64,000 bases of DNA. Origin: Nocardioides sp. 503. Lineage in GTDB: Bacteria; Actinomycetota; Actinomycetes; Propionibacteriales; Nocardioidaceae. A program made the position numbers and the translations under genes. The notes below the pieces were generated by a model. That model did no database searches. It had not been told where the DNA came from and saw only the letters and a program-made list of their open reading frames with translations. Of this stretch, positions 26,089-34,865 are shown in pieces; position 1 is the first letter of the stretch, and every line of letters begins with the position of its first letter. The DNA lies in contig NZ_SPUI01000004.1 of the NCBI RefSeq assembly GCF_004522095.1, positions 62,001 to 126,000 on the forward strand, written 5' to 3'.

Positions 26089-29000
26089 CTACTGCACCCG
26101 GACGATCGAGAGCCCGATGGTCGACCCGAGCTGGCCGCCGCCGGACCCCTGCAGGCGCAGCAGCTGAGCCTGCGTCTGGGTGCCCGAGAGCTGGAAGAGC
26201 TTCACGCCGCCGCCGTAGAGCGTCCCCACGTCGACCGGTCCGAAGCTGCCGAACGAGTAGCCGGTCGGCTGGCTCGGGAAGGCCTGCGCGTAGCTCCCCG
26301 GGATGTCCGCGTTGAGGCCGGCATAGATGCTGCGGAAGTTCCAGGTCGGCATCTGGACGTCGGCGCTCGCGCCGGTGAGCCCCGGGTAGTCGTCCACGGA
26401 GAGGGCCAGCGCCCATCTCCCCAGCAGCTGCGAGGTCGAGGCGCCGGACCTGTCCGACAGGTTCGTGACGCCGGTGGTCGTCGAGCTCGTCAGGGCCGTG
26501 AGGAACTCGGCGTCGGAGCCGGCGTAGCGGTCGATCGTGTGGCGGATGAGCGACCAGCTCGTGGCGTAGAAGTAGGAGGCGTTGTCCTGCGGCGTGCGGC
26601 CGAACGGCGACAGGAGGGTCGAGTTCTGACCGATCAGGTAGGTGTAGAGCGAGCCGAAGTGACGGCTCATGTTCACCGACGGGCGCAGCGGGTGTGCGGT
26701 GCACTCGCCCCAGGTCGGCCTCGGGTCGCACCAGAGGCTGTTCGGCGCCGCCGCGCTGCCGTAGCCGGTGTTGCCCTTCCACGGCACCTGGTAGACCGAC
26801 TGCCGCGCCCACAGCTCCTCCGAGATGCGCGCCGTCCCTTCCTCCAGCCAGGCCGCCTCGTACGGCGCGTTGTGAAGGGTGCGCGCCGCCATCGACGCGA
26901 CGTGCTTGCTCTCGTGGATGAACGTCGAGCGCACCGTGCGGTACCAGTTGTCGGGGGTGTCGGTGTTGTAGCCGGAGCCGACGGTCGTGGGCTGGTAGAC
27001 GTAGAAGTACTCGCCGAAGTTGCTGGCGCCGTTGACGCCCGAGCCGGTGTATGGCCCACCCACCGCGGGCGCGTTCGCGTCGTCGTTGGGGAACTGGTCG
27101 CAGCTGACGACGAACCCCGCCACTCCGCCGAACGCGCTGTTGATGAGTGGCGTGGAGACGGCCACCATCACGCCGTTGGCGTCGGTCACGGCGTCGCGGA
27201 GCAGGATGTCGCCGAAGTTGTTGCGGATGATCGGCTCCATGTCCGCGTTGAACTGGTCACCGATCTTGTCGTAGTAGCCCGCCATGGCCGCGTTGTTGGC
27301 CGCCTTGAGCCCCGCCGGCGTCGCGTCGTCCTCGTAGATGACGAGCTTGCCCTCGGCGTAGACCCGGGTCGCGCTGCGGACGTAGTAGCTGTTGCAGATG
27401 TTGTTGGCGTTGATGTTGGAGACGCGGAAGCTGCGCGTCATCGGCAGGTCCGCCGCCACGACGTCGGGCTGGACGCCCTTGCGCGGGAGGCCGTCGGTCC
27501 CGAACTCCTGGCGCAGCACCTCGTACTGCCGACGGTTCTGCCTCAGCAGCTCCAGGTGGGCTTCGCCGTCCTCCGCCTGCCCCAGCTCATCGGGCGCGTC
27601 AGCGTCGCCGTCCAGCGCGAGCGGCTGCGGGTGCGCCGACGCCGGCTCCCCGGCGACGGGGTCAGAGGAGAACCGGATCCCCGACGAGGACCCGGGGTCC
27701 GTGGCGGTGTTGAACGCCGCCACGACGTACCGCGCGGCGCCGTCCGCCGACGCGATCTCGTTGCAGGCCGCCTCGGAGGGATCGACGACGGTGGCCTCGC
27801 CGACCTCGAGGTCGCGCTGTGCGACCTGCAGCGGGTGGGTGACGGCGTTGGTGGTGGTCCCGTTGACCGTCGCCTGGACGGCGACGTCCCCCGAGGGCAC
27901 GCAGGGCACGGTGACGGTCAACGACGTCGCCGTCGCCGCCGTCACCGGCGCGGGGGCGCCCCCGATGGTGACGGTGTTGTCGGCCGGGGTGGGGCTCAGC
28001 TCCCGGCCGGTCAGCGTGGCGGTCGCACCGGGCACGAGGGCGGACGGGCTGACCGACGTGAGGGCCGGGCCGGGCACCACCGTCGTGATGCTGAAGGTCT
28101 GCTCGTCGGACGTGTCGTCGCCGCCGTCGGCGGTCCCACCGTCGTCCTTCAGCCGCACGGTGACCTCGGCCGTGCCGACCTGGTCCGTGGCGGGGGTGAA
28201 CGTGAGTGCGCCGCCGGAGGAGACAGCCGGCTGCACCTGGAACAAGGACTCCTCGCCGGTGCTGACCTCGAAGGTCAGGGCCTGGGCACCCTCGCCGGGG
28301 CCAGCGGAGATGTCGGATGCCCAGCCCTCCAGCGTGTAGGCCTTCGGCTGACCGCCGGCCGCCTGGTTGGCGACGCCCTCCTGGTCGGCGCCCTTGACGA
28401 AGCCGGGTGCGTCGTTGACCGGGGTGACGTCGACCGTGAGCGTGTCGGCGGTCGGGTCCGTGTCGACCCCGCCGCCCGTCGTACCACCGTCGTCGCGCAC
28501 CCGGAAGGCGAACGACGCGAGCGCCGAGCCGTGGGCGTCAGCGGCCGGCGTGAAGACCAGGCCTGGGATGCGGGTGGCCAGGACCGGCTGACCGGGGACG
28601 ACGGGCGTGCCGTCGAGCGCCAGGGCGCCGGAGCCCGCGGAGGGGACCGAGTCGATGACGACTGCGAGGAGCCCGTCGCCATCGGCCGGGTCGGTGAAGC
28701 CGAAGTCCGCCGCAGCGAAGGAGTACGCGCCGTCCTCGATGACGGTGACCGTGCGGTCGGCGCCGGACGGGGCGTGGTGGGGCGAGGGCGGGGCCGGAGG
28801 GGTGGGCGGCTTCGGCTGGCGCAGCGTCTCGCACCCGGCCTTGACCGTGTCGGCGAGGTCCGCGTCGGCCCGGTCCTTGCCGCCGCCGCAGACGAGCAGG
28901 TCGCGGTAGCCCCGGTCCCCGGTCGCGAGCAGACGGTCGGCGCCGGGGCCGCCCTCCAGGCGGTCGTTGCCGGCCTCGCCGACCAGGACGTCGCTACCGC

Positions 29001-29298
29001 CGGCGCCCTTCAGGACGTCGTTGCCGGGGCCGCCGCGCAGGACGTCGTTGCCGCCGAGACCCTTGAGCACGTCCCTGCCACCGAGCCCGCAGATGACGTC
29101 GTTGCGGCGGGTGCCGACCAGGACGTCGTTGCGGCGGGTGCCGCGGATCGTGCACCTCGCCTTGGGGGACGGCGCCGCTCGACTCACCTCCGGCTGCGCC
29201 ACCGCGGAGGTGAGCTCGGGAGGCGGCACCGCCGCCGCCGGCGTCATCACTGCGGTGACGACGGAGAGGACCAGCGCGGCACCCCAGCTGTTGCGCAC
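26089..29298 (-). CDS. Secreted RTX-repeat protein with gluzincin-like metallopeptidase domain
   Basis: A 1069-residue exported protein (GTG start; signal peptide to about residue 24). Residues about 50-125 are RTX calcium-binding repeats (GGxGNDVLxG). Residues about 175-400 hold two cadherin/Ig-like regions, and 405-490 an IPT/TIG-like domain (PALTSVSPSALVPGATATLTG). Residues about 600-1000 form a catalytic-looking domain: HESKH at 795-799 followed by WLEEGTA at 817-823, the HExxH plus downstream Glu pattern of gluzincins such as M30 (hyicolysin-like). Proteolytic activity is inferred. The final 70 residues are beta-rich and resemble a carbohydrate- or lectin-like tail. Confidence 0.82.
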   Translation of the reverse strand: MRNSWGAALVLSVVTAVMTPAAAVPPPELTSAVAQPEVSRAAPSPKARCTIRGTRRNDVLVGTRRNDVICGLGGRDVLKGLGGNDVLRGGPGNDVLKGAGGSDVLVGEAGNDRLEGGPGADRLLATGDRGYRDLLVCGGGKDRADADLADTVKAGCETLRQPKPPTPPAPPSPHHAPSGADRTVTVIEDGAYSFAAADFGFTDPADGDGLLAVVIDSVPSAGSGALALDGTPVVPGQPVLATRIPGLVFTPAADAHGSALASFAFRVRDDGGTTGGGVDTDPTADTLTVDVTPVNDAPGFVKGADQEGVANQAAGGQPKAYTLEGWASDISAGPGEGAQALTFEVSTGEESLFQVQPAVSSGGALTFTPATDQVGTAEVTVRLKDDGGTADGGDDTSDEQTFSITTVVPGPALTSVSPSALVPGATATLTGRELSPTPADNTVTIGGAPAPVTAATATSLTVTVPCVPSGDVAVQATVNGTTTNAVTHPLQVAQRDLEVGEATVVDPSEAACNEIASADGAARYVVAAFNTATDPGSSSGIRFSSDPVAGEPASAHPQPLALDGDADAPDELGQAEDGEAHLELLRQNRRQYEVLRQEFGTDGLPRKGVQPDVVAADLPMTRSFRVSNINANNICNSYYVRSATRVYAEGKLVIYEDDATPAGLKAANNAAMAGYYDKIGDQFNADMEPIIRNNFGDILLRDAVTDANGVMVAVSTPLINSAFGGVAGFVVSCDQFPNDDANAPAVGGPYTGSGVNGASNFGEYFYVYQPTTVGSGYNTDTPDNWYRTVRSTFIHESKHVASMAARTLHNAPYEAAWLEEGTARISEELWARQSVYQVPWKGNTGYGSAAAPNSLWCDPRPTWGECTAHPLRPSVNMSRHFGSLYTYLIGQNSTLLSPFGRTPQDNASYFYATSWSLIRHTIDRYAGSDAEFLTALTSSTTTGVTNLSDRSGASTSQLLGRWALALSVDDYPGLTGASADVQMPTWNFRSIYAGLNADIPGSYAQAFPSQPTGYSFGSFGPVDVGTLYGGGVKLFQLSGTQTQAQLLRLQGSGGGQLGSTIGLSIVRVQ

Positions 29299-29415
29299 GT
29301 GAGACTCGCCTTCGCGTCGTTCGTTCCGCCGGGTGACAGCGGGTCGTTCGCGAGGCTAGGGGTCATCGATGGTGCGCGGGACAGGAATCGCGAAATCTTG
29401 ACCTGTCGTGGCGGA

Positions 29416-30057
29416 TCAGGCTCGAGCGGCGGGTCCGGCGCCCTCGGCGTCCGACGCGCGGATCCCTGCGGGGTGGGCGAGCGCCCAGCCGAACCCCACC
29501 GCCAGCCCTGCGATCGCGGCCATGACCGCGGCCGGCCACCAGCGGCCGGCCAGACCCAGCAGGCCGAGGGTCCCGCCGGCGATGGCGAGTCCGAGGCCGA
29601 CCGGACGCGTGCGCCGTACCCATCGGTGCGGGGAGCCCAGGAGCAGGGCGCCCCCGAGAGCGGCGATCCCCACGCCCAGCGGGCCGGTGGCACGACGCGG
29701 ACCCCAGTCGAGCGTCGGGACCCGCTCCCTGTCGCTCTGCAGCTGCACCACCGACCCGTCCCACAGGTAGGCGGTCACCGGACCGTCGCCGAGGTCACCG
29801 GAGTCCAGCACCGTCACGGTCGTCGCGGGCCGGCGGGGAAGGGTCAGCGTCCAGAGGTCGGCCCCTCCCCGGCTCTGGTGCCGGTCGAAGTCGAGCGTGC
29901 CCGGCAAGGAGCGCAGGCACCCGTCCGTGGGCTCGGACTCCGCGCAGACCGGCGCCCTCGCCATCGCGAAGCCGGTGGTCAGCTCGGAGACGCCGGAGAC
30001 CGTCACCACCATGCCGAGGAGCAGCAGCAGTCCCGCCGCGATCGTGCGCAGGCGCAT
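29416..30057 (-). CDS. Hypothetical membrane protein
   Basis: A 213-residue protein not recognised. An N-terminal hydrophobic segment (IAAGLLLLLGMVVTVSG) is followed by a 90-residue likely extracytoplasmic part with two cysteines (C-A-E-S ... D-G-C), then three hydrophobic segments near the C terminus. It is preceded by an apparent terminator and ends near the RTX protein promoter; no functional link is visible. Confidence 0.7.
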   Translation of the reverse strand: MRLRTIAAGLLLLLGMVVTVSGVSELTTGFAMARAPVCAESEPTDGCLRSLPGTLDFDRHQSRGGADLWTLTLPRRPATTVTVLDSGDLGDGPVTAYLWDGSVVQLQSDRERVPTLDWGPRRATGPLGVGIAALGGALLLGSPHRWVRRTRPVGLGLAIAGGTLGLLGLAGRWWPAAVMAAIAGLAVGFGWALAHPAGIRASDAEGAGPAARA

Positions 30058-30155
30058 GCGGGACCTCGTCGTCGGCTCGGGTGGCGGGGACCACGTGACC
30101 CTACGTCCCGGCGGAGCCGCCCAGGGCAGCGCCCGAGAAGCTAATGGAAATGGAA

Positions 30156-30191
30156 AGACCCGCCTACGGTCTCGGGTCCGTAGGCGGGTCT
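30156..30191. terminator. Strong hairpin terminator
   Basis: A perfect 14-bp stem (arms 30156-30169 and 30178-30191, starting AGACCCGCC) with an 8-base loop. It lies 75 bases beyond the end of the leftward methyltransferase/iron-transport operon. On the minus strand the stem is followed by TCCATTTCCATT, a weak T-rich run. Confidence 0.75.
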
Positions 30192-30266
30192 GAGGAAGAC
30201 ACTATGCGGCCGCGGGCAACGCGCACTCCACGGGTCGTCCACAGTTGAGGAACAAAGCCGGTGCGG

Positions 30267-31064
30267 TCATCGCACGGCGTACAGCACCACGTCGTCCAGG
30301 TAGCGCCAGACGGTGCCGGTCTCGCGGAAGCCGGCGCTGCGAAGGGTCTCGAGGTGGAAGCCGAGGGTGACCTTGGGCGGCGGGGTGTGCAGCTCCTGGC
30401 CCCAGGTCTCGCGGCGGCGGGCGGCGGCCTCGGCGTAGTGCGGGACCGACTCGGCGGCGTCCCACCAGGCGTCCCAGGTGTCGACGTCGCCGGAGCCGAA
30501 GGCGGCGGCCTGCACGCGCTCGTCGTCGCGGGCGGCGATCCCGAGGAGCGTCGACTCGGTGACCTCGTCGTAGAGGAGGTGGTCGCCGTTGAGGACGATG
30601 CCGCCGGGACGCACGAGGTCGGCGAGCTCGAAGTAGACGTGGGCGAGGGCGCCGGGCTGGAGCCAGTGCAGGGCGGTGGAGCTCACGACCGCGTCGTACG
30701 GCGCACCGGCGACCCGGGCGTCGCTCACCCAGGCCGGGTCGTCCAGGTCGAGGCACGCGACGCTGGAGCCGGGTCGGTCGGGGACGAGGTCCTCGGCGAT
30801 CGCGGTGAGCAGCGGGTCCTTGTCGACCACGACGACCTGCGCCTCGGGGACCTCGGCGAGGACGGCCGCGGCCAGCGAGCCGGTACCGCCCGCGAGGTCG
30901 AGGACCCGCGGCTGCGCCACGTCGGCGCACACGTCGGCGACGACGCGGGCGATGGTGGCGAACCGCTCGGAGCGGTGGCGGATGTAGGCGGTCTGCTGGG
31001 CCGACCAGCGGCGCTCCAGGTCGCGGGCGGTGTCGAGCCTCGTGGTGTCGATGGTGGTGGTCAT
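30267..31064 (-). CDS. SAM-dependent methyltransferase
   Basis: A 265-residue class I methyltransferase. SAM-binding motif I reads VLDLAGGTGSLA at about residues 53-64, the acidic end of strand 2 is VVVDKD, and motif post-II is VVSSTALHWL. It shares an operon with the ABC transporter: its ATG overlaps the ATPase gene stop by 4 bases. The substrate is unknown; a role in processing an imported or exported siderophore-like compound is possible but not shown. Confidence 0.85.
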   Translation of the reverse strand: MTTTIDTTRLDTARDLERRWSAQQTAYIRHRSERFATIARVVADVCADVAQPRVLDLAGGTGSLAAAVLAEVPEAQVVVVDKDPLLTAIAEDLVPDRPGSSVACLDLDDPAWVSDARVAGAPYDAVVSSTALHWLQPGALAHVYFELADLVRPGGIVLNGDHLLYDEVTESTLLGIAARDDERVQAAAFGSGDVDTWDAWWDAAESVPHYAEAAARRRETWGQELHTPPPKVTLGFHLETLRSAGFRETGTVWRYLDDVVLYAVR

Positions 31065-31828
31065 GTCGTTCCTTTCGTGGGGAGGGTGAACTCGAAGTGC
31101 GGGTGGTGACCGGCGTGCACCGCGGTGGTGACGCCGTAGACGGGGTCGAGCACGGACGGCACCAGCACGTCCTCCGGCGGTCCGTCTGCGACGACCCGGC
31201 CGTGGTCCATGACCACCACGACGTCGGCCCAGCGCGCGGCGGCGTCGAGGTCGTGCAGGACCACGACCGCGGTCGGGGCGATGTCGCGCACGAGGCCCAG
31301 GACCTCCAGCTGGTGCCGCGGGTCGAGGTGGTTGGTGGGCTCGTCCAGGAGGGCGTGCCCGGGCGCCTGCACGAGCACGCGGGCGATCGCGAGCCGCTGC
31401 AGCTCGCCGCCCGACAGCACCCCGACCCGCGAGGTGGCCCGGTCGGCGAGCCCGACGCGGTCGAGGGCCTCCGCGACGAGCTCGTCGGTACGCCGCGGAC
31501 GGCTGACCAGTCCGCCGACGCGGGCCAGCGCCCCGAGGCCGGCCTCCTCGGCGACCGTGAGCGACGGGTCGGCGTCGCCGCGCTGGGCGACGAGCCCGAC
31601 CCGCCGGGCGAGGCACCGGCGCGACAGGGACGTCACATCGGTGCCGTCGACCAGCACCCGACCGCCGTACCGCTGCCCGGCGCGGACCACGGCGCGCAGC
31701 AGGGTCGACTTGCCGCTGCCGTTGGGGCCGACGACGGCGACCAGCGCGCCCGTCGGGACGGTGAGGTCGGTCGGGTGCAGCAGCACCGTCGCGCCAGCCC
31801 GGACGGTGAGGCCGCGGAGCTCGATCAC
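31061..31828 (-). CDS. FecE-type ABC transporter ATP-binding protein
   Basis: A 255-residue ATPase: Walker A GPNGSGKST, Q-loop LVAQRGD, signature LSGGELQRLAIARVL, Walker B ALLDEPTNHLD, and H-loop VVLHDLD. Pattern fits the iron-siderophore/cobalamin/haem importer class. A GTG start overlaps the binding protein stop by 4 bases. The last 25 residues (HAGHHPHFEF) are His-rich. Confidence 0.9.
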   Translation of the reverse strand: MIELRGLTVRAGATVLLHPTDLTVPTGALVAVVGPNGSGKSTLLRAVVRAGQRYGGRVLVDGTDVTSLSRRCLARRVGLVAQRGDADPSLTVAEEAGLGALARVGGLVSRPRRTDELVAEALDRVGLADRATSRVGVLSGGELQRLAIARVLVQAPGHALLDEPTNHLDPRHQLEVLGLVRDIAPTAVVVLHDLDAAARWADVVVVMDHGRVVADGPPEDVLVPSVLDPVYGVTTAVHAGHHPHFEFTLPTKGTT

Positions 31829-32817
31829 CCGAGGCCGGCGAGGAGCTCGCGCAGCTGCGCGGGTCCCTGGAGGCTCAGCACCGACGGCGGGTCGGTGTAG
31901 GAGAAGGGCAGGGCGACGACGCGGCCGTCTCGGACGGCGGCGAGGTCGTCGACGCCGGGCGCGGAGGCGAAGGCGTCGAGCGTCTCCTGGGGGTCGCCGC
32001 CGGAGTAGAGCAGCACGATCGTGCCCGGGTCGCGCGACAGCACGTCCTCGACGTTGACGTCGAAGACGCGCTCGTCGGCGTCGGCGTAGACGTTGGTCAG
32101 GCCTGCGGCCTCGAAGACGGGGGTGACCATGCTCGGTCCGCCGTACGGCGAGAGCACGCTGCCGCCGGAGGAGACGTAGAGGGCCGCCGCACTGCCGGCA
32201 TCGGGAGCGGTCTCCGCGGCCAGTCCGGCCTCGCCGTCGGCGACGACCTCCTCGGCGCGCTCGGACTCCCCGAGGATCGTCCCGAGGTCACGCACCTCGC
32301 TCCAGACGCGGTCGAAGGTCGCGGTCTCGCTGAGCTCGGGGCCGGGGTCGTTGCAGTAGGCGGTCGGCACGTAGAGCGGGACGCCGGCACGCGCGAGGGC
32401 GGCGCGGTCGACGGCGTTCTCGGGGGCGATGACGAGGTCGGGCTCGGCGCCGAGCAGCGCCTCCTGAGAGACCACCGACCCGCCGGTCGCGTTGGTCTCG
32501 GTCGAGAGCAGGTCGAGCGAGCCGAGCGCGTCGTAGGTCGCCTCGTCGTAGAGCCCCTGCTGGAGGTCGGCGGTGATCGCGACGACGCGGTCGACGGCGC
32601 CGAGGGCCTCGAGGTTGGCGACCGGGTCGTTGTTGACCAGGACGACGCGCTCGGGCGGCGCCTCGACGGTGACGGTATGACCGCAGTTCTCGATCTCGAC
32701 GGCGGTGGCCGGGCCGGAGGACCCGGACCCGTCGCCGTCGTCGGCGTCCGCGGCGCACCCGGCGAGGGGCAGCGCGAGCGCGAGGGCGAGGGCGGGCAGG
32801 CGGAGGTGGGACAGCAC
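31825..32817 (-). CDS. Iron-chelate-type ABC transporter substrate-binding lipoprotein
   Basis: A 330-residue class III periplasmic-binding protein (TroA/FepB-like). GTG 32817 follows AAGGAGCC and starts a lipoprotein signal with lipobox LAGC at residue 21. Two lobes around a long helix are seen (PERVVLVNNDPVANLEALGAVDRVV; IVLLYSGGDPQETLDAF). Two cysteines (NCGHTV, AYCNDPG) may pair. The ligand is probably a ferric siderophore, given the Fur-like box upstream; F420-precursor, haem or cobalamin uptake are alternatives. Confidence 0.88.
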   Translation of the reverse strand: MLSHLRLPALALALALPLAGCAADADDGDGSGSSGPATAVEIENCGHTVTVEAPPERVVLVNNDPVANLEALGAVDRVVAITADLQQGLYDEATYDALGSLDLLSTETNATGGSVVSQEALLGAEPDLVIAPENAVDRAALARAGVPLYVPTAYCNDPGPELSETATFDRVWSEVRDLGTILGESERAEEVVADGEAGLAAETAPDAGSAAALYVSSGGSVLSPYGGPSMVTPVFEAAGLTNVYADADERVFDVNVEDVLSRDPGTIVLLYSGGDPQETLDAFASAPGVDDLAAVRDGRVVALPFSYTDPPSVLSLQGPAQLRELLAGLG

Positions 32818-32861
32818 GGTGGCTCCTTGACGGGCGGTGGGTGATGACGGGCGGGTGGTTC

Positions 32862-33962
32862 TCACAGCGACTGCGCGCCCGAGCGGCGCAGGAGCACGAG
32901 CAGGAGGGGAGCGCCGACGATCCCGGTGACGACCCCGACGGGGATCTCGCGCGGGTCGAGGGCGGTGCGGGCGACGGTGTCGGCGACGACCAGGACGAGC
33001 GCGCCGAGCAGCGCCGAGGCGGGGACGACGGCACGGTGCCGGCCGCCGACGAGGCGGCGCGCGAGGTGCGGCACGACGAGGCCGACGAAGCCGACCCCTC
33101 CGACGGCGGCGACCACAACGCCGACCATCGCGGAGGTCCCGGCCATCACGGCGAACCGCGCCCGCTCGGGGTGCAGGCCGGCCGAGCGTGCGGAGTCGTC
33201 GCCGGAGCCGAGCGCGTCGACGACGGGCGCGACCAGGACCAGCGCGGCGGTCCCGAGCACGGTCGCGACGGTGGCGGCGAGCAGCATCACGGGCTGCACG
33301 GCGGCCAGCGAGCCCAGTAGCCAGAACAGCACCGAGCGGGCCGCCTCCGGCGAGTCGGACCAGAAGAGCAGGAAGTTGGTGACGGCGTGCAGCGCGTAGC
33401 CCACGGCCAGCCCGGCCAGCACCAGCCGCAGCGGCCCCCGCTGGCCCGCGACCCCGCCCAGCATCAGGACCAGGACGATCGCGCCCACCGCACCGATCAG
33501 CGCGGAGCCCGACAGCGCGAGCGCGCTGCCGGCACCGATGACCAGGACCGCCACCGCCGCACCGGCGGACGCACCGGCGTTGAGGCCGAGCAGGTACGGG
33601 TCGGCCAACGGGTTGCGCACGAGCGCCTGCAGGACCGCACCGGCCACGCCGAGCGCCGCGCCGGCCACGACGGCCATCGCGACGCGCGGCGCCCGGGTCC
33701 CCCAGACGATGACGTCCTCGGTGCGGGTCCAGCCGCCGTCGTACGGCGTGCCGAGCAGGTGGTGCCCGAGGACGCCGAGCACGTCACCCGGTGCGACGCC
33801 GACCGGTCCGATGCCGAGCGCGACGGTGGCCGTCGCGAGCAGCAGCGCCAGCAACGCCAGGTTGAGGCTGCCCTGACGACGACGCAGGGCGCGGACGGCG
33901 ACGAGCGCGGCCGGCTCCCCCGGCGTCACTGAGGTGGCGACGGGGCTCGACGTGGTGGTCAC
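32862..33962 (-). CDS. FecCD-type ABC transporter permease
   Basis: A 366-residue permease with about nine or ten membrane segments. Family marks: RAPRVAMAVVAGAALGVAGAVLQALVRNPLADPYLLG near the first third and GFVGLVVPHLARRLVGG near the end. Single permease gene, so a homodimer is expected. First gene of the four-gene operon, 3 bases downstream of a Fur-like site. Confidence 0.93.
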   Translation of the reverse strand: MTTTSSPVATSVTPGEPAALVAVRALRRRQGSLNLALLALLLATATVALGIGPVGVAPGDVLGVLGHHLLGTPYDGGWTRTEDVIVWGTRAPRVAMAVVAGAALGVAGAVLQALVRNPLADPYLLGLNAGASAGAAVAVLVIGAGSALALSGSALIGAVGAIVLVLMLGGVAGQRGPLRLVLAGLAVGYALHAVTNFLLFWSDSPEAARSVLFWLLGSLAAVQPVMLLAATVATVLGTAALVLVAPVVDALGSGDDSARSAGLHPERARFAVMAGTSAMVGVVVAAVGGVGFVGLVVPHLARRLVGGRHRAVVPASALLGALVLVVADTVARTALDPREIPVGVVTGIVGAPLLLVLLRRSGAQSL

Positions 33963-33965
33963 AAT

Positions 33966-33980
33966 CGAGAATGATTATCA
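33966..33980. promoter_or_regulatory. Fur-family-like operator upstream of iron-transport operon
   Basis: On the minus strand the sequence TGATAATCATTCTCG matches the Fur 7-1-7 inverted repeat (TGATAATNATTATCA) at 13 of 15 positions. It is a striking AT-rich island in very GC-rich DNA, immediately upstream of the permease start. A Fur- or Zur-type repressor is the likely binder; it does not resemble a DtxR/IdeR box. Confidence 0.65.
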
Positions 33981-34030
33981 ATATGAATAGGAAGTGCAAG
34001 TCGAGAGTGTCGGGGCGCTGGCGCGGGGCG

Positions 34031-34122
34031 CAGTTTCCCCAAGGTATGCAGGGGAAGCTGCACTTCCCTCGGGTTGCAGCGCTAGGGAAGTGACACCAGG
34101 CCTGCATACCTTGGGGAAACTG
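34031..34122. repeat. Nested long inverted repeat
   Basis: Outer arms at 34031-34052 and 34101-34122 are perfect 22-base inverse complements (starting CAGTTTCCCC). Inside the 48-base loop lies a second perfect pair, CACTTCCC at 34061-34068 and GGGAAGTG at 34085-34092. It sits between the end of a leftward methyltransferase gene and the Fur-like promoter. No T-run follows on either strand. It could be a structured RNA, a cruciform or a repeat family member. Confidence 0.85.
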
Positions 34123-34140
34123 TCGCCTCGCGCGCCGAGC

Positions 34141-34800
34141 TCAGCTCCGCCGGACGGCGCGTACGACGACGTCGTGCAGCGTGGCGGCGTGCCCGGCGCG
34201 ACCCGGCATCGCGCGCTCGCACTCCTCGGCGGTGACGACCTCCCAGCGCGACGGGTCGAGGCGGGCGGTGACCGCGGCAGCAGTGGCCGAGGCCTCCGCC
34301 GGGGGGTGATGGTCGTCGTGACCGCTGTGGTGGGTGTGCAGGTGGCCGACGACGAGCAGCGTGCCGCCGGGGGCGACCCACGCGGCGATCCGGTCGTACA
34401 GCTCGAGCTGCGGGATCGCCGCGTGGGCGTAGTGGGTCATCACCAGGTCGAACTGCTCGCCGGGATCCCAGGTGGCCAGGTCCGCCTCGACCCAGCGCAC
34501 CCGCTCGCCGACGCCCTCATCCGAGGCCAGCTCCGCGGCGCGCGCCAGCGCCTCGGCCGAGATGTCGGCGCCGGTCACCTCCCAGCCGCGGGTGGCGAGC
34601 CAGACCGCCTCGGCGCCGCCGCCGCAGCCGGCGTCCAGCGCGACCGCCGGGGTGAGGTCGGCGGTCTCGACCGCGACGTACGGGTTCGCGGGATGGGTCC
34701 CCATCACCGCAGCCTCCCCGTCCTCCCCGCCACCCCAGCGGCGCTCCCAGTAGTCCTTGTCGAAGTCGTGAGTCGTGCTTGCCTGCGCGTCGTCGTCCAT
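34141..34800 (-). CDS. SAM-dependent methyltransferase
   Basis: A 219-residue class I methyltransferase. It starts FDKDYWERRWGG, then motif I VALDAGCGGGAEAVWLA, strand 2 end VTGADIS, and LVMTHYAHA. It resembles tellurite-resistance/thiopurine-like small methyltransferases. A HLHTHHSGHDDHH segment is His-rich. Divergent from an XRE-cupin regulator with a 65-base gap containing an inverted repeat, so it is the regulator's likely target. Confidence 0.87.
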   Translation of the reverse strand: MDDDAQASTTHDFDKDYWERRWGGGEDGEAAVMGTHPANPYVAVETADLTPAVALDAGCGGGAEAVWLATRGWEVTGADISAEALARAAELASDEGVGERVRWVEADLATWDPGEQFDLVMTHYAHAAIPQLELYDRIAAWVAPGGTLLVVGHLHTHHSGHDDHHPPAEASATAAAVTARLDPSRWEVVTAEECERAMPGRAGHAATLHDVVVRAVRRS

Positions 34801-34842
34801 GTCCCCGAGCGTGCGCCAGCCGCGCCCGATCAGCAACCTTTG

Positions 34843-34856
34843 TTGCCGAATGGCAA
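34843..34856. promoter_or_regulatory. Inverted repeat between methyltransferase and XRE-cupin regulator
   Basis: TTGCC-GAAT-GGCAA has perfect 5-base arms. It lies 9 bases before the XRE regulator start and 43 bases before the divergent methyltransferase start, a fitting position for an autoregulatory operator. XRE-cupin regulators often bind short palindromes of this kind. Confidence 0.5.
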
Positions 34857-34865
34857 ACTGAGTCC

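Noticed and set aside
26539..30144. A 1201-residue plus-strand open frame across the RTX gene and beyond.
   Set aside because: Shadow frame rich in Arg/Val/Gly without domain content, crossing a clear signal peptide gene and an intergenic region.
31061..33962. F420-precursor importer instead of iron importer.
   Set aside because: A three-gene F420-0 transporter cassette of similar type is known in actinobacteria, but no F420 gene is near, and the Fur-like box and siderophore-interacting protein favour iron. Kept only as an alternative.
34031..34122. The nested inverted repeat as a rho-independent terminator of the methyltransferase gene.
   Set aside because: It lies upstream of the iron operon start and beyond the end of the methyltransferase only in the reverse sense; the 48-base loop and lack of T-run do not fit.
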